Assembly (NCBI RefSeq): GCF_000262245.1
Contig: NZ_AJSX01000027.1
Location: 1 to 62,047, forward strand
From: Pasteurella bettyae CCUG 2042
GTDB lineage: Bacteria; Pseudomonadota; Gammaproteobacteria; Enterobacterales; Pasteurellaceae
Length of the DNA stretch: 62,047 nucleotides
Direction: 5' to 3'
Each line of letters begins with the position of its first letter. Positions within the stretch are counted from its first letter, which is position 1. The notes beneath the pieces are model-generated. The model saw only the letters and a list, made by a program, of their open reading frames with translations. It ran no database searches and was not told the DNA's origin. Shown piece after piece: positions 49,053 to 61,309 of the stretch. The position numbers and the translations under genes were made by a program.

Positions 49053-50525
49053 ATGAATTATTCAGCACAATCAATCTCACTTGAACAAGCACAAGAAAGT
49101 ATTATTCTTGCTATTTTCGAAGACAACTCTCTCCCACTATCAGCAAAAAAAATTGATAAAAAATTAAATGACCAGATTACTGATGCCATAAAAAATGGTG
49201 AAATTTCAGGGAAATTAGGACAAATTTTAATATTACGTAACTGTACCCAGCGTATTATTTTAGTGGGTGCGGGTAAACAAAATGAAATCACTGAACGACA
49301 ATATAAACAACTGATTGCCAAAGCTATTCAAATAGCCAAGGAAACTATTGCTACTACCATTATTAATGCTTTGACAGATATTCAAATCAAAGATCGAGAT
49401 CTTTATTGGAATATTCGTTTCGCTATTGAAACTATTGAAGCTAATGAATACATATTTGATCAATTCAAAAGCAAAAAAGTAGAAAAAAACTCAAACTTAT
49501 CTGAAATTATTTTTTACGTAGAAAATAATACTGAAAAAGCGCAACAAGCAATTCAACACGCGACTGCCATTGCTTTAGGTGTAAAAATGGCACGAGATAT
49601 TGCAAATTGCCCACCAAATATATGTAATCCTGTTTATCTTGCTAATCAAGCTAAACGTTTATCTCAACGTGTTCCTTTAATCAAAACTAAGATTGTAGGT
49701 GAAAAAGAAATGGCTGAACTAGGTATGGGGGCTTATTTAGCTGTCTCTCAAGGTTCAGAAAATGAAGCTCAGCTTTCTATTATGGAATATCGTAATCATC
49801 CAAATCCTAATGCAAAACCGATTGTTTTAGTAGGCAAGGGTTTAACCTTTGATGCAGGTGGTATTTCTTTAAAACCCGCAGCTGATATGGATGAAATGAA
49901 ATACGATATGTGTGGTGCTGCCTCAATTTTTGGTGTAATGCATGCTGTAGCTGAATTAAAATTACCATTAAATATTATTGGTGTTATGGCTGGCTGCGAG
50001 AATTTACCTGATGGTAAGGCTTATCGTCCAGGTGATATTCTCACCACCATGAGTGGATTAACTGTTGAAGTACTGAATACCGATGCCGAAGGACGTTTAG
50101 TATTATGTGATACATTGACTTATGTAGAAAGGTTTGAACCAGAATATGTCATTGATATAGCAACTTTGACTGGTGCCTGCGTAGTAGCTCTAGGTCAACA
50201 TAATAGTGGATTAATTTCTCCACACGATGATTTAGCTCATAACATTGAACAAGCTGCACAGCAATCCTCCGACAAAGCATGGCGTTTACCTCTTACTGAA
50301 GAATATCAAGAACAACTTAAATCTCCATTTGCAGATTTAGCCAATTTAGGAGGACGCTGGGGTGGTGCTATCACGGCTGGAGCATTTTTATCTAACTTTA
50401 CTAAAAAATACCCTTGGGCTCATTTAGATATTGCTGGCACAGCTTGGTTGCAAGGTGCGAATAAGGGAGCTACAGGACGTCCAGTTTCCTTATTAGTACA
50501 ATTTTTATTGAATCAAGTAATATAA
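49053..50525 (+). CDS. pepA: Leucyl aminopeptidase (cytosol aminopeptidase)
   Basis: M17 family metalloenzyme of 490 residues, releasing N-terminal residues from peptides in the cytoplasm; in E. coli the homologue also aids Xer recombination. Metal-binding and active-site blocks are [23 protein letters not shown] and [16 protein letters not shown] lies before the ATG. A hairpin at 50533-50555 and an uptake signal follow. Confidence 0.95.
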   Translation: MNYSAQSISLEQAQESIILAIFEDNSLPLSAKKIDKKLNDQITDAIKNGEISGKLGQILILRNCTQRIILVGAGKQNEITERQYKQLIAKAIQIAKETIATTIINALTDIQIKDRDLYWNIRFAIETIEANEYIFDQFKSKKVEKNSNLSEIIFYVENNTEKAQQAIQHATAIALGVKMARDIANCPPNICNPVYLANQAKRLSQRVPLIKTKIVGEKEMAELGMGAYLAVSQGSENEAQLSIMEYRNHPNPNAKPIVLVGKGLTFDAGGISLKPAADMDEMKYDMCGAASIFGVMHAVAELKLPLNIIGVMAGCENLPDGKAYRPGDILTTMSGLTVEVLNTDAEGRLVLCDTLTYVERFEPEYVIDIATLTGACVVALGQHNSGLISPHDDLAHNIEQAAQQSSDKAWRLPLTEEYQEQLKSPFADLANLGGRWGGAITAGAFLSNFTKKYPWAHLDIAGTAWLQGANKGATGRPVSLLVQFLLNQVI

Positions 50526-50532
50526 AAATATA

Positions 50533-50611
50533 AAAGGAGGTCTTAAACCTCCTTTATGGTTAAAATGTGCGGTTTAAATTAAAAAAATTTTTTCAATATG
50601 TACCGCACTTT
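50533..50611. terminator. double terminator between pepA and recR
   Basis: A 9-bp stem (50533-50541 with 50547-50555) is followed by an imperfect uptake-signal pair: ATGTGCGGT near 50565 and ACCGCACTT at 50602-50610. The latter lies beside the recR stop on the other strand, so it can serve both genes. Confidence 0.65.
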
Positions 50612-50613
50612 TA

Positions 50614-51216
50614 CTAACTTAGCGGTCTACGTCCAAGAAAAGAGTGGGTCAAGGTTGTACCATCCACAGTTTCAAGCTCGCCACCAACAGGAATGCCATG
50701 TGCAATACGACTGACTTTGATATTATATTGATTACATAATTCAGCAATATAATTTGCCGTTGCATCCCCCTCTACCGTTGGGTTTGTGGCAAGAATAACC
50801 TCATGAAATGATTCTTCTTGTAAACGTTTTTGGAGTAAATCTAAACCAATTTCTCGTGGACCAATGCCATCTAAAGGAGATAAATGTCCCATTAATACAA
50901 AATATCTTCCTGAAAACTGCCCTGTTTGCTCAATAGCCTGAATATCAGCAGGCATTTCTACCACACATAATAACCCTGAATGCTGACGTCGAGGATTTTT
51001 ACAAATATTGCACTGTTCTTCCTCTGTAAAAGTACGACAATGCTGGCAATGACCAATTTTTGACATCGATTCAGTTAAAGCAATAGCTAAACTCATACCA
51101 CCTTGACGATCTCGTTGTAAAAGATGATAAGCCATACGCTGTGCTGACTTAGGCCCTACGCCAGGTAAACAACGTAAACTTTCAATTAAATTTTCTAATA
51201 AAGGACTGCTTTGCAT
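50614..51216 (-). CDS. recR: Recombination mediator RecR
   Basis: 200 residues, acts with RecF and RecO to load RecA. Helix-hairpin-helix [20 protein letters not shown], a four-Cys zinc finger ([16 protein letters not shown]) and the Toprim domain with VVEMPADI and [12 protein letters not shown]. It follows ybaB, the usual partner. The 62-nt gap holds a small hairpin made of face-to-face uptake-signal arms. Confidence 0.96.
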   Translation of the reverse strand: MQSSPLLENLIESLRCLPGVGPKSAQRMAYHLLQRDRQGGMSLAIALTESMSKIGHCQHCRTFTEEEQCNICKNPRRQHSGLLCVVEMPADIQAIEQTGQFSGRYFVLMGHLSPLDGIGPREIGLDLLQKRLQEESFHEVILATNPTVEGDATANYIAELCNQYNIKVSRIAHGIPVGGELETVDGTTLTHSFLGRRPLS

Positions 51217-51240
51217 AAAAATTCTAACCTAGTAAAAACA

Positions 51241-51262
51241 AACCGCACATAAAAGTGCGGTC
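51241..51262. terminator. compact uptake-signal hairpin between ybaB and recR
   Basis: ACCGCAC at 51242-51248 and GTGCGGT at 51255-51261 form a 7-bp stem with a 6-nt loop. It may attenuate rather than end transcription into recR. Confidence 0.55.
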
Positions 51263-51278
51263 TAAATTACAACATTTT

Positions 51279-51608
51279 TTAAAATGGCATTTTAAAACCA
51301 GGAGGAATTGGCATACCTGCTGTCACTGAAGCCATTTTCTCTTTATGTAATTCTTCTGCTCGACGAGCTGCATCATTAAATGCCGCAGCGATTAAATCTT
51401 CTAGCATCTCTTTATCGTCTTCCATTAAAGAAGGATCGATTTCGATACGACGACAATTATGAGCACCATTAATGGTAATTTTAACTAAACCAGCACCAGA
51501 TTCACCAGTCACCTCAAGCTGAGCAATTTCTTCTTGCATTTTTTGCATACGCTCTTGCATTTGCTGAGCCTGTTTCATTAAATTACCTAAACCACCTTTT
51601 CCAAACAT
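51279..51608 (-). CDS. ybaB: YbaB/EbfC family nucleoid-associated protein
   Basis: 109 residues. N-terminal [30 protein letters not shown] and [20 protein letters not shown] are diagnostic of this dimeric DNA-binding family. It precedes recR as in most bacteria. Confidence 0.95.
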   Translation of the reverse strand: MFGKGGLGNLMKQAQQMQERMQKMQEEIAQLEVTGESGAGLVKITINGAHNCRRIEIDPSLMEDDKEMLEDLIAAAFNDAARRAEELHKEKMASVTAGMPIPPGFKMPF

Positions 51609-51704
51609 AATTCTCTTCCACTAGTTTACTATTAATAATCAAATAAAAAGTCCGCCTCATATAAAGCGAACTTTCACTAATTTCATATAAAACTTATTCA
51701 GCCT

Positions 51705-52205
51705 CTATTTTTTTAAGGCTAAAACAATTGAATCACCAGCAACAACCTGACCGACTTTCTTATCCATAGCGCTAATTTCATCCATATTAGAAATAACCAC
51801 TGGTGTCAAAACAGATTTTGCTTTTTGCTCTAAAAATGCTAAATCAAATTCAATAATTGTCTCACCACGTTTTACTGATTGACCTTCCTGAGCAATACGC
51901 TTAAAGCCCTCACCTTTAAGTTCAACAGTATCAATACCAAAGTGAACAAATAATTCAACACCATCAGTAGATTCCATGGAAAATGCATGGTTTGTTTCAA
52001 AGATTTTTCCAATTACACCATCAACGGGAGCAACAATTCTGTCACCATTTGGACGAATTGCAATACCATCGCCTACGATTTTTTCAGAGAAAACGACATC
52101 TGGAACATCTTCAATATTCACAATTTCACCTGAAAGTGGTGCATAAATTTCCACATCTACAGATTTAGTGTTTTTTGAGCCAAATAATTTGTCAAATAAA
52201 CCCAT
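51705..52205 (-). CDS. crr: PTS glucose-type EIIA component
   Basis: 166 residues. Phosphate-handling His73 (NHAFSM) and His88 (LFVHFGIDTVELKG) are conserved. EIIAGlc accepts phosphate from HPr and controls adenylate cyclase and thus competence in Haemophilus. Third gene of ptsHI-crr; 60 nt after ptsI. Confidence 0.96.
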   Translation of the reverse strand: MGLFDKLFGSKNTKSVDVEIYAPLSGEIVNIEDVPDVVFSEKIVGDGIAIRPNGDRIVAPVDGVIGKIFETNHAFSMESTDGVELFVHFGIDTVELKGEGFKRIAQEGQSVKRGETIIEFDLAFLEQKAKSVLTPVVISNMDEISAMDKKVGQVVAGDSIVLALKK

Positions 52206-52265
52206 TTTCTATTCTCCTGACTGATAACTTTTTCGGCATTTTACATGAAAAACATCAATTTGTAT

Positions 52266-53993
52266 CTAACTTAATTGTTTTTCTTCTAAAAAATTCACCA
52301 CTAAGTTTTCAATTTCTGCCGCAGTTGGTAATTGAAGCGCTTTATCAGCTAGCACCTTAACTTCAGAAAAATTAACATTACGCACTAATTTCTTAATACG
52401 AGGGATAGAAATAGCACTCATGCTAAATTCATCTAATCCCATACCTAATAATAGCAGAGTGGCTTTTTCATCACCAGCTAACTCACCACACATCCCCGTC
52501 CATTTACCTTCAGAATGCGATGCATCGATTACTTGTTTAATCAAACTAAGAACTGAAGGTGACATCGGATTATATAAATGAGAGATCATTTCATTACCAC
52601 GATCAACTGCTAAAGTATATTGTGTTAAATCATTAGTACCAATACTAAAGAAATCAACTTCTTTCGCTAAGAAACGAGCATTCACTGCAGCGGATGGCGT
52701 TTCGACCATCACGCCCACTTGAATAGACTCATCAAATGCTTTACCTTCAGTACGTAATTCTTGTTTTAACGTCTCAATAACCGATTTTAATTCACGAATT
52801 TCCTCTACTGAAATAATCATCGGGAACATCACAGCTAATTTACCAAAAGCTGATGCACGTAATACTGCTCGCAATTGAGTGGTGAGAATTTCACGACGAT
52901 CCAAAGCAATACGAATTGCACGCCATCCTAAAAAAGGATTCATTTCTTTTGGTAAATTCAGATAAGGAAGTTCTTTATCTCCACCAATATCCATAGTACG
53001 TAATACGACTTGACGACCATTCATTGCTTCAACCACTTCTTTATAAGCAATAAACTGTTCTTCCTCTGTAGGAAGTTGAGTACGATCCATGAATAAAAAT
53101 TCTGTACGATATAACCCTACACCTTCTGCGCCATTGCGTTCAGCCCCATCGCAGTCACGAATCGTACCAATATTCGCCACAACCTCAACTTGTTGACCAT
53201 CTAAGGTAATTGCAGGTAAATCTTTTAATTTAGCTAATTCCGCTTTTTCTTCTGCTAATTTATGTTGTTGTTGTTTTAATTTATCAACGAGGCTTTGTTC
53301 AGGATTCACATATACAAGGTTATTAATGGCATCAAGAATTAAATAATCACCTGTATTAATTTGTGCTGTTGCAGTATTAGTCCCAACAATTGCTGGTAAT
53401 TCCAGTGAGCGAGCCATAATTGATGTATGTGAAGTTCGACCACCAATATCTGTCACAAAACCTAATACTTTATCTAAATTTAATTGTGCAGTTTCAGATG
53501 GTGTCAAATCATAAGCAACTAAAATAGCTTCTTCATTAATTTCACCTAAATCTACAATTTTCATGCCTAAGATATTTTTAATTAAACGATTACCAATATC
53601 ACGAATATCGCCAGCTCGTTCTCTTAAATATTCATCATCAATTTCTGATAATATTGCAACTTGTTGTTCAATCACTTTACTTGCTGCAACTGCTGCATTG
53701 ACTTTGTTATCACGAAGATAACTAATGATTTCTTCTTCTAATTCCTCATCTTCTAAGATCATTAAATGGCCTTCAAAAATAGCGGCCTTTTCTTCACCTA
53801 ATTTTTTTTCAGCACGATCTCTAATGGATGTGAGTTGCTCAATGGCAGCTGAACGTCCTTCATAAAAACGAGCTACTTCCGGCTCAATCTGATCTTCAGA
53901 AATCTTATGCATATCAAGAACAATTTTTTCTTCTTTAAGAACTAATGCATGACCGAAAACAATACCTGGTGAAGCTGAAATTCCAGAAATCAT
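52266..53993 (-). CDS. ptsI: PTS enzyme I (phosphoenolpyruvate-protein phosphotransferase)
   Basis: 575 residues. Active-site His189 in [14 protein letters not shown]-binding [11 protein letters not shown]-type block ([19 protein letters not shown]) and Cys in GMCGELAGD. It autophosphorylates on PEP and passes phosphate to HPr, encoded just upstream. The 138-nt gap to ptsH has no clear terminator. Confidence 0.97.
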   Translation of the reverse strand: MISGISASPGIVFGHALVLKEEKIVLDMHKISEDQIEPEVARFYEGRSAAIEQLTSIRDRAEKKLGEEKAAIFEGHLMILEDEELEEEIISYLRDNKVNAAVAASKVIEQQVAILSEIDDEYLRERAGDIRDIGNRLIKNILGMKIVDLGEINEEAILVAYDLTPSETAQLNLDKVLGFVTDIGGRTSHTSIMARSLELPAIVGTNTATAQINTGDYLILDAINNLVYVNPEQSLVDKLKQQQHKLAEEKAELAKLKDLPAITLDGQQVEVVANIGTIRDCDGAERNGAEGVGLYRTEFLFMDRTQLPTEEEQFIAYKEVVEAMNGRQVVLRTMDIGGDKELPYLNLPKEMNPFLGWRAIRIALDRREILTTQLRAVLRASAFGKLAVMFPMIISVEEIRELKSVIETLKQELRTEGKAFDESIQVGVMVETPSAAVNARFLAKEVDFFSIGTNDLTQYTLAVDRGNEMISHLYNPMSPSVLSLIKQVIDASHSEGKWTGMCGELAGDEKATLLLLGMGLDEFSMSAISIPRIKKLVRNVNFSEVKVLADKALQLPTAAEIENLVVNFLEEKQLS

Positions 53994-54131
53994 GTGTAAC
54001 CTTCCGATAATAATCTAATTAAAAATACTTATGAAAATAGATATAACATAGCCATACAACACCTATCTTATTATTTTTTATCACAATGAATTCTAAAAAT
54101 AATAAAACTCTATTCTATGGCTATGAATAAA

Positions 54132-54389
54132 TTATTCTAATGTAGGAATTAATGCAACTAAGTGTTCAACCGCTTTTTGTTCATCTTCCCCTTCAGCTGA
54201 AATAGTAATTACAGTACCTTGAGTTAAGCCCAATGTTTGTAATTTAAATAAACTTTTAGCGCTGGCACTTTTACCGCTAGACGTCACAGTTACCTCAGAT
54301 GCAAAGGCTTTTGCTTCTTTTACAAATTGTGCTGCCGGGCGAGTGTGTAAGCCGTTAGCCGCTGTAATTTCAACATCTTTTGAATACAT
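54132..54389 (-). CDS. ptsH: PTS phosphocarrier protein HPr
   Basis: 85 residues from the ATG at 54389 ([19 protein letters not shown]), with GAGG upstream; an earlier in-frame start would add 18 atypical residues. His15 is the phosphorylation site and the Ser46 region is [14 protein letters not shown]. First gene of ptsHI-crr. The 285 nt upstream to rsgA hold its promoter; I see no certain CRP site there. Confidence 0.96.
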   Translation of the reverse strand: MYSKDVEITAANGLHTRPAAQFVKEAKAFASEVTVTSSGKSASAKSLFKLQTLGLTQGTVITISAEGEDEQKAVEHLVALIPTLE

Positions 54390-54674
54390 AATTTTACCTC
54401 TATAAAGTATATTGTTAATTGTGAATAGGGTTTTAAAAAGCAAGCCAGTTTAGTAATTGCTTGTCATAAATAAAAATTTGGTAGCGACAATAAAGTCAGT
54501 AATGTAACTGATTTTAATTAATAGTTCAAAATAAATCTTATCTAGTATTAAGATAATTACTAACTAATTCAAGTTAAATCCAATGAAAACTTGAGATAGT
54601 TCACATTTTTAGAGAAAAACTTATTTTTTTAAATAAAAAGTAACAATTTATCAATAAAATTTATTTATTTGTAG

Positions 54675-55724
54675 CTATTCATCAACAAAATGACGCTGAG
54701 ATTTATTTTCTTCCCTACTTAACAGTAAGCGGTGATAATTTTCAAATCTCACTGGATGAATTTTACCTTGCTCTACGGCTTCTCTTAAAGCACAGCCAGG
54801 ATCAGTTAAGTGTTTACAATCTCTAAACTTACATGTTCCTAGCACATATTGAAATTCTCGATAACCTTGAGTAATTTGATCAGGTTCTAAATGCCAAAGC
54901 CCAAACTCTCTGATTCCTGGCGAATCAATAAGTTCCCCACCTTGTGGTAAATGATATAAACGAGAGGCAGTTGTAGTGTGTTGACCCAACCCAGAAGTTT
55001 CACTAATTTCTCCTGTCTGAGCATTCACTTCAGGTAAAATATGATTGATTAAGCTAGATTTACCTACCCCTGATTGACCGACAAAAATAGATATTCCTTC
55101 GCCTAAAAGTGCGGTCAATTTTTCCATATTTTTTCCAGAAGTTGCGGAAATCATAAGTGTTTGATAGCCAATATTTTGATAAATATTAAGCTGTTCTTCC
55201 GCTTCTTGCCATTGTTGTTCTGTGAGTAAATCCACTTTATTGAGGACAATAACTGCTGGAATATTTGCATTCTCACAAATAACCAAATAACGATCGATAA
55301 TATTTAAAGATAAGCTAGGAAGTACTGCGGATACAATAATAATACGATCAATATTAGAAGCTATCACTTTAAGTCCATCATAATAATCAGGACGAGCAAT
55401 TTCATTTTTACGCGGTTTAATAGCTTCAATTACGCCACTAATACCATGGAACTTTTCATGCCCTTGACGCCAAACCACATGATCACCAACAACCACATTT
55501 GCTAAAGTGCGGCGTAAATTACAACGATAAATTTCACCTTGCGAATTCTCAACGTCTGCATGCATTGAATAACGAGTAACCACAATACCATCTTGAGTAT
55601 CACCTAGCATTTCATCTTGCCAATCAATTTCTTTTTTTGATTTTCGATGATGATGTTCTAATGTTTTAGCATTATTTGAATGAATTCGACGTTTTTGATT
55701 TTGAGTTAATTTACGTTTAGCCAA
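54675..55724 (-). CDS. rsgA: Ribosome small subunit biogenesis GTPase RsgA
   Basis: 349 residues, a circularly permuted GTPase: basic N-terminus, OB fold, NKVD (G4) before [10 protein letters not shown] (G1) and DSPGIREF (G3). The C-terminal zinc site is [14 protein letters not shown]. It assists late 30S maturation. A core uptake signal at about 55100 lies in the gene. Divergent from orn. Confidence 0.96.
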   Translation of the reverse strand: MAKRKLTQNQKRRIHSNNAKTLEHHHRKSKKEIDWQDEMLGDTQDGIVVTRYSMHADVENSQGEIYRCNLRRTLANVVVGDHVVWRQGHEKFHGISGVIEAIKPRKNEIARPDYYDGLKVIASNIDRIIIVSAVLPSLSLNIIDRYLVICENANIPAVIVLNKVDLLTEQQWQEAEEQLNIYQNIGYQTLMISATSGKNMEKLTALLGEGISIFVGQSGVGKSSLINHILPEVNAQTGEISETSGLGQHTTTASRLYHLPQGGELIDSPGIREFGLWHLEPDQITQGYREFQYVLGTCKFRDCKHLTDPGCALREAVEQGKIHPVRFENYHRLLLSREENKSQRHFVDE

Positions 55725-55797
55725 ATAGAAATCCTTAAAGTGCGGTCAATTTTCGTATAATATAGATAAACTGAATTTATATAGGATACTCCAAATT

Positions 55798-56340
55798 ATG
55801 CAATTAGATAATCAAAATCTGATCTGGATTGATTTAGAAATGACAGGATTAGATCCTGAACAAGAACGAATTATTGAAATCGCTACAATTGTGACCGATA
55901 AAGATTTAAATATTTTAGCAGAAGGTCCTGTTCTCGCCATTCATCAATCAGATGAGTTGCTTAATAAAATGAGCGATTGGTGCATTAAAACTCATACAGA
56001 GAACGGTTTAGTTGAACGAGTTAAAGCAAGTAAATTAACCGAACGTGCTGCAGAATTACAAACACTTGATTTTCTAAAAAAATGGGTTTCTAAAGGAGTT
56101 TCGCCTATTTGCGGGAACAGTGTTGCTCAAGATAAACGTTTTTTATTTAAATATATGCCTGAGTTAGCAGATTATTTCCATTATCGCTATCTAGATGTAA
56201 GTACATTAAAAGAACTTGCTCGACGTTGGCAACCTGAAGTATTAAATGGATTTGAAAAGAAAGCTACCCATCTTGCTCTCGATGATATTCGTGAAAGCAT
56301 TGCTGAACTTGTCTATTATCGAGAACACTTTATTAAATAA
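55798..56340 (+). CDS. orn: Oligoribonuclease
   Basis: 180 residues, DEDDh 3'-5' exonuclease that degrades RNA dinucleotides; essential in many gammaproteobacteria. Exo I motif is [19 protein letters not shown], Exo [14 protein letters not shown], Exo [14 protein letters not shown]. Divergent from rsgA, as is common. Confidence 0.97.
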   Translation: MQLDNQNLIWIDLEMTGLDPEQERIIEIATIVTDKDLNILAEGPVLAIHQSDELLNKMSDWCIKTHTENGLVERVKASKLTERAAELQTLDFLKKWVSKGVSPICGNSVAQDKRFLFKYMPELADYFHYRYLDVSTLKELARRWQPEVLNGFEKKATHLALDDIRESIAELVYYREHFIK

Positions 56341-56392
56341 GCAAATCTATGCTTAATAACTAAGCAAGCTCATCTTTTTTCTAAATTTGAGC

Positions 56393-56420
56393 TTGCACCT
56401 CATCAAAAAATTTGTATAAT
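56393..56420 (+). promoter_or_regulatory. promoter of the tRNA-Gly pair
   Basis: TTGCAC (56393-56398), 16 nt, TATAAT (56415-56420), then ACAGCCC. It lies 26 nt before the first tRNA-Gly. Confidence 0.8.
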
Positions 56421-56445
56421 ACAGCCCTATCACTCCTTGTGATAT

Positions 56446-56521
56446 GCGGGAATAGCTCAGTTGGTAGAGCACAACCTTGCCAAGGTTGGGGTCGCGAGTT
56501 CGAGCCTCGTTTCCCGCTCCA
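56446..56521 (+). tRNA. tRNA-Gly(GCC), copy 1
   Basis: 76 nt, GCGGGAA acceptor stem with CCA encoded, anticodon GCC in the loop TTGCCAA, T arm GAGTTCGAGCCTC. Identical to copy 2. Confidence 0.97.
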
Positions 56522-56620
56522 ATTTAAATCTAGATGATAGATTTATCAAACTAATTAAATTCGCAATAAATACCTGACAATTTGTCTAATTTAGTACTTA
56601 TTGCAAAGTTAACTAGTAGT

Positions 56621-56696
56621 GCGGGAATAGCTCAGTTGGTAGAGCACAACCTTGCCAAGGTTGGGGTCGCGAGTTCGAGCCTCGTTTCCCGCTCCA
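56621..56696 (+). tRNA. tRNA-Gly(GCC), copy 2
   Basis: 76 nt, identical to the copy 175 nt upstream and probably on the same transcript; no promoter of equal strength is seen in the 99-nt spacer. Confidence 0.97.
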
Positions 56697-56778
56697 ATTT
56701 TCTCCTTATTCGATTTACTCGATCTTTTCATAATTTATCCTTTAGATAAATTATTTATTTTTTATTATATGTTATGTC

Positions 56779-56809
56779 AACGGCTGATATTCTCAGCCGT
56801 TATTTTTTT
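56779..56809 (+). terminator. terminator of the tRNA-Gly transcript
   Basis: AACGGCTGA (56779-56787) pairs with 56793-56801, followed by ATTTTTTT. The remaining 130 nt before tsaE hold a core uptake signal near 56894 and nothing else I recognise. Confidence 0.85.
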
Positions 56810-56944
56810 GCATATTTCCTATTTTACATAGAGTGATAAATCTAACTTATCCTTTGATCTAACATATTTCAGATATTTTCTACATAATTCAAGAAAAGTG
56901 CGGTAGAATATTCCACTATTTTAACCTTTTCGATTTGGATATTC

Positions 56945-57430
56945 ATGACGACACATTCTCACTACAGACAATATATTGCAGATGAAAATGCGATGTGTGA
57001 TTTTGGTAAAAAGTTAATTCATGCTATTTGCCAATTGGATAATGATAACTCTGTAGTACTGTATCTGAATGGCGATTTAGGTGCAGGAAAAACCACCTTA
57101 AGCCGAGGCATCATTCAAGCTTTAGGACACCAAGGCAACGTTAAAAGTCCAACTTATACTCTTGTTGAAGAATATTACTTACAAGACAAAACTATCTATC
57201 ATTTTGATCTTTATCGACTTAGTGATCCCGAAGAATTAGAGTTTATGGGCATTCGTGATTATTTTAATAAAAATACGATTTGTCTTATTGAATGGACCGA
57301 AAAAGGGGCTGGCTTGTTAGCTAAGCCTGATTTAATTGTGAATATTGAATATGCTGAAACCGCCCGTGAATTAGAACTTATTGCTCAAAATGCTCGGGGT
57401 GAACAAATCATTACATTATTAACAAAATAA
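56945..57430 (+). CDS. tsaE: tRNA t6A37 threonylcarbamoyladenosine ATPase TsaE
   Basis: 161 residues. Walker A LNGDLGAGKTTLSRGI, then SPTYTLVEEY and HFDLYRL. It works with TsaBCD to make t6A at position 37 of ANN-decoding tRNAs. It precedes amiB by 21 nt, the conserved tsaE-amiB-mutL order. Confidence 0.95.
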   Translation: MTTHSHYRQYIADENAMCDFGKKLIHAICQLDNDNSVVLYLNGDLGAGKTTLSRGIIQALGHQGNVKSPTYTLVEEYYLQDKTIYHFDLYRLSDPEELEFMGIRDYFNKNTICLIEWTEKGAGLLAKPDLIVNIEYAETARELELIAQNARGEQIITLLTK

Positions 57431-57451
57431 TTTGAAGTACAGTTTAGCATT

Positions 57452-59320
57452 ATGAAACGATTTTTTACTTTTATTGTGACAGCCCTTTATTTAACTATTA
57501 ACCAAGCTTCCGCAGCGGTTTGGACTATTGCTATTGATCCTGGTCATGGAGGTAAAGATCCTGGTGCTATTAGTCGCACAATGGGAATGTATGAAAAAAA
57601 TGTTACCCTCTCCATTGCCAGTGAATTGAAATCATTTTTAGATAAAGACCCTAATTTTCGTGCCGTATTAACTCGTCGTGGAGATTATTATATTTCTGTT
57701 CCTGAACGTTCTGAAATTGCTCGTAAAAATAAAGCAAATTATCTCATTTCTATTCATGCTGATTCTTCAACCAATCCTGAACTAAAAGGCGCTTCAGTTT
57801 GGGTATTATCTAACCGCCGAGCAAATGATGAAATGGGACAATGGTTGGAAGATCACGAAAAACAATCGGAATTACTTGGTGGAGCTGGCTCAGTATTATC
57901 CAGTAATAATGATGAGAAATATCTCAATCAAACGGTACTTGATTTGCAATTTGGACATAGCCAAAGAGCAGGTTATGAATTAGGTAATAGTATTTTGCGT
58001 AATTTTTCTAAAATTACAGATTTAAGTCGAAGTGTACCACAGCATGCAAGTTTAGGGGTTTTGCGTTCTCCTGATATTCCATCCGTATTAATCGAAACAG
58101 GTTATTTATCTAATATTGGCGAAGAAGCTAAATTAAGTTCACCAAGTTATCGTAAACGTATTGCCTATATTATTTATCAAGGTTTAGTCGACTACCGTAA
58201 TCGCAATACAAATTCTGATACGAATACCACTTTCAAACCAATACCTATATCAACAGATAATAGTAATAGCGATAGTAATAATCAAAAACAAGCAAAGGAA
58301 AATATTGCTGATAGTGGTATTCGACATAAAGTCGCCTCAGGTGAAACTATTGCCAAAATAGCACAAAAATATCATGTCAAATCTGCTGATATCGTGACAT
58401 TGAATAAATTAAAACGCCAAGATCTTTATATTGGCGAATCAATTAAAATTCCTGGTTTGTCACAGAATCTAGCCAAAGAAGAGACAAAACAAGAAAACAA
58501 TCAAAAACAGGAGAAATCTTCAGATAATAATCAAATAAATTCTGATAATACTTATATTGTAAAATCAGGTGATACGCTATATAGCATTGCTAATAAATAT
58601 AAGGCGAAAGAATCAGAATTACTGGAATTAAATAAACTCAAAAATAGAAATGCCTTATTTGCAGGTAAAAAACTTAAAATTCCAGCAAGTGCTAAGCCAA
58701 TAGAAAATGCCGAACCAGAGAAACCAAAAGATATTGTTCAAAACCTACAAAAAGATAAAGTAGAAAAATCGACGATTCGCTATCAAGTCAAATCTGGTGA
58801 TAATATTTCTAAATTAGCAGAAAAATTTGGTATTAAATCTAGTGAAATTATTGAATTAAATAATCTTAAAGGTAAAAATTTATTAGTCGGGGCTATCATA
58901 AAATTACCTGATAATGCTAAAAATGTGCCATCTGAAGATAAACCACAAACTAAAAATACAACAGAAATAAAACAAAACAATAGTAAAAATACTAAATCGG
59001 AGAAAGGTTCGGATAAAGCCACTACAAAAACCTCAGAAAAAACTAAAACAACGGATAACAATAAAAAATCAGTTAAAGCTGAAAAAGTAAATAATAATGT
59101 TCAATCAGTAAGCAGCACGAAAGTAGAAACTAATACGAATAAAGCTACTCATTCAGATAAAGTGAGCAATGCTTCGAAAAATAAAGTTGATAATGCAACT
59201 AAAACTAAAGTCACCGACAAAAAAACTGAGTCAAAGGCTAAAGTGCCTGTTATTGAAGCTCAAAAAGCGACATCAACTAAAACAGTAATGAAGAAAAAGA
59301 CGACGAATAAAAATAAATAG
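57452..59320 (+). CDS. amiB: N-acetylmuramoyl-L-alanine amidase with three LysM domains
   Basis: 622 residues. A signal peptide ([21 protein letters not shown]), then an Amidase_3 zinc hydrolase domain at about 24-245, with [20 protein letters not shown] and IETGYLSN. Three LysM domains follow at about 290-335, 368-412 and 443-488, each starting with a V(A/K)SGE/D block. The last ~130 residues are a Lys/Thr/Asn-rich low-complexity tail. It splits septal peptidoglycan during cell separation. E. coli AmiB has no such long tail. Confidence 0.94.
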   Translation: MKRFFTFIVTALYLTINQASAAVWTIAIDPGHGGKDPGAISRTMGMYEKNVTLSIASELKSFLDKDPNFRAVLTRRGDYYISVPERSEIARKNKANYLISIHADSSTNPELKGASVWVLSNRRANDEMGQWLEDHEKQSELLGGAGSVLSSNNDEKYLNQTVLDLQFGHSQRAGYELGNSILRNFSKITDLSRSVPQHASLGVLRSPDIPSVLIETGYLSNIGEEAKLSSPSYRKRIAYIIYQGLVDYRNRNTNSDTNTTFKPIPISTDNSNSDSNNQKQAKENIADSGIRHKVASGETIAKIAQKYHVKSADIVTLNKLKRQDLYIGESIKIPGLSQNLAKEETKQENNQKQEKSSDNNQINSDNTYIVKSGDTLYSIANKYKAKESELLELNKLKNRNALFAGKKLKIPASAKPIENAEPEKPKDIVQNLQKDKVEKSTIRYQVKSGDNISKLAEKFGIKSSEIIELNNLKGKNLLVGAIIKLPDNAKNVPSEDKPQTKNTTEIKQNNSKNTKSEKGSDKATTKTSEKTKTTDNNKKSVKAEKVNNNVQSVSSTKVETNTNKATHSDKVSNASKNKVDNATKTKVTDKKTESKAKVPVIEAQKATSTKTVMKKKTTNKNK

Positions 59321-59328
59321 GATTTATT

Positions 59329-61233
59329 ATGCCAATTCATATTTTACCACCACAACTGGCTAATCAAATTGCTGCTGGCGAAGTTGTCGAGCGTCCAGCC
59401 TCTGTGGTAAAAGAATTAGTTGAAAATAGCCTTGATGCTGGTGCTTCACGTATTCAAATCGATATTGAAAATGGTGGAGCGAGCTTGATTCGTATTCGTG
59501 ATAATGGCTTAGGTATTCCAAAAGACGAACTCGGCTTAGCCCTAGCTCGTCATGCTACCAGTAAAATCGCGAGCCTTGAAGATCTTGATGCAATATTAAG
59601 TTTAGGTTTCCGAGGAGAAGCCTTAGCAAGTATTAGTTCAGTATCACGTCTCACTCTTACCTCTCGCACAGCAGAACAAAATGAAGCATGGCAAGTATAT
59701 GCTCAAGGTCGAGATATGGAAACCACGATTCAACCGGCTTCCCATCCTGTGGGAACCACTGTTGAAGTTGCTAACCTATTCTTTAATACACCTGCCCGCC
59801 GTAAATTTTTACGAACAGACAAAACCGAATTTGCTCATATTGATGAGGTGATTCGTCGGATTGCCCTTGCAAAACCACAAATTACCTTTACGCTTACTCA
59901 TAATGGCAAAACAGTGCGTCAATATAAAAGTGCGGTACAAATTTCACAAAAATTAAAACGTGTCGCATCTATTTGTGGTGATGATTTTATCAAGCAAGCC
60001 CTACAAATTGATTGGAAACATGATAGTCTTCACTTATCTGGCTGGATTGCTTTACCTCATTTTCATCGTTCTCAAAATGACCTTGCTTATAGCTATGTAA
60101 ATGGACGGATGATTCGAGATAAAGTCATCAATCATGCTATTCGTCAGGCTTATGCAGATTATTTAAATAACGAACAATATCCTGCATTTGTGCTTTATCT
60201 AGATTTAGATCCGAATGAGGTTGATGTCAATGTACACCCAACCAAACATGAAGTTCGTTTTCATCAGGCTCGCTTAATTCATGATTTTATTTACCAAGGA
60301 ATAGTTAATGCATTAAATTCTGAGCAAGCTGATTTTGCTCAATATGATGTTCATTCTGAAAATAATGCTCAAGTCCAAGAACCCCAAGCTAATTGGCACA
60401 TTTCAACAAATAAGCCAAATCGAGGGGCGGCAGGTCATAATATATTTGAATCCGCTAGTTTAGCTAAACAAAATACAAAAGCTTATTCTGCTACCGTGAT
60501 GAATGATGAGTCTCCTCGTTCCAACACCTTCTCAGCAAAATTTTCTGAACATAAACCGCACTTTTGCAGTGAAAAAGTCAGCAAAACAGAACAAAAGATT
60601 TATGCTGAATTACTCAGCTCAGTACCTGAAAAACAAAGTATTCAAACTGATATGGAAATATCCGCTGAAAAAAATATAAGTAAAATTTCTGTCCCTGTAG
60701 AAACTGTTAGCAGTCAAGTATTAAGGGCATTAGCACTAGTAAATAACAAAGCTTTACTGTTACAGCAACAGCAGCATTTTTATTTATTACCGTTAAATAA
60801 ACTACAAAAAGTAAAATTTAAACTTTCATTGCAACAAGCACCCATTGAAAAGCAGCCATTGTTGATCCCTATTCTATTCAGATTAAGTGAATCTCAAGTT
60901 ACAAGATGGCAGGCACAAAAGTATTTGTTTAAACAAATTGGACTCGAATTTACAGAAAATTTAGCCCAAAACCGCATTACTCTAAATGTCGTACCCAACT
61001 GTTTACGCCAACAAAATCTGCAACGTTGTGTGATCTCTATATTAGAAAATGAACTGCTAGAAATTTCTGAGTTTTTAACCGCACTTTGTGAACAATTACA
61101 ACTTGCAGAAATAACTATCTTTGCTGATGCAGTAAATCTTCTCACAGAAGTGGAAAGATTAACAAAAATGAGCGGAACAAATGAACTCTCAACGCTTTTC
61201 ATTCCTGTCGATTTTAATTCCTATTTAAACTAA
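59329..61233 (+). CDS. mutL: DNA mismatch repair protein MutL
   Basis: 634 residues. N-terminal GHKL ATPase ([43 protein letters not shown]), transducer domain, a variable linker with low complexity (about 350-440) and the C-terminal dimerisation domain. The metal-binding endonuclease motif DQHAxxE is not visible, as expected in a MutH-using gammaproteobacterium. It starts 8 nt after amiB. Core uptake signals near 59926, 60557 and 61079. Confidence 0.96.
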   Translation: MPIHILPPQLANQIAAGEVVERPASVVKELVENSLDAGASRIQIDIENGGASLIRIRDNGLGIPKDELGLALARHATSKIASLEDLDAILSLGFRGEALASISSVSRLTLTSRTAEQNEAWQVYAQGRDMETTIQPASHPVGTTVEVANLFFNTPARRKFLRTDKTEFAHIDEVIRRIALAKPQITFTLTHNGKTVRQYKSAVQISQKLKRVASICGDDFIKQALQIDWKHDSLHLSGWIALPHFHRSQNDLAYSYVNGRMIRDKVINHAIRQAYADYLNNEQYPAFVLYLDLDPNEVDVNVHPTKHEVRFHQARLIHDFIYQGIVNALNSEQADFAQYDVHSENNAQVQEPQANWHISTNKPNRGAAGHNIFESASLAKQNTKAYSATVMNDESPRSNTFSAKFSEHKPHFCSEKVSKTEQKIYAELLSSVPEKQSIQTDMEISAEKNISKISVPVETVSSQVLRALALVNNKALLLQQQQHFYLLPLNKLQKVKFKLSLQQAPIEKQPLLIPILFRLSESQVTRWQAQKYLFKQIGLEFTENLAQNRITLNVVPNCLRQQNLQRCVISILENELLEISEFLTALCEQLQLAEITIFADAVNLLTEVERLTKMSGTNELSTLFIPVDFNSYLN

Positions 61234-61263
61234 TTATTTGTTTTATTTATAAACTCCCAATAA

Positions 61264-61293
61264 AAAAGGCAATTCATCATAAATTGCCTTTTC
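61264..61293. terminator. bidirectional terminator between mutL and the adhesin gene
   Basis: AAAAGGCAATT (61264-61274) pairs with 61282-61292 around a 7-nt loop, with A/T runs on both sides. Confidence 0.85.
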
Positions 61294-61309
61294 GGTTATC
61301 TAACCTAAA

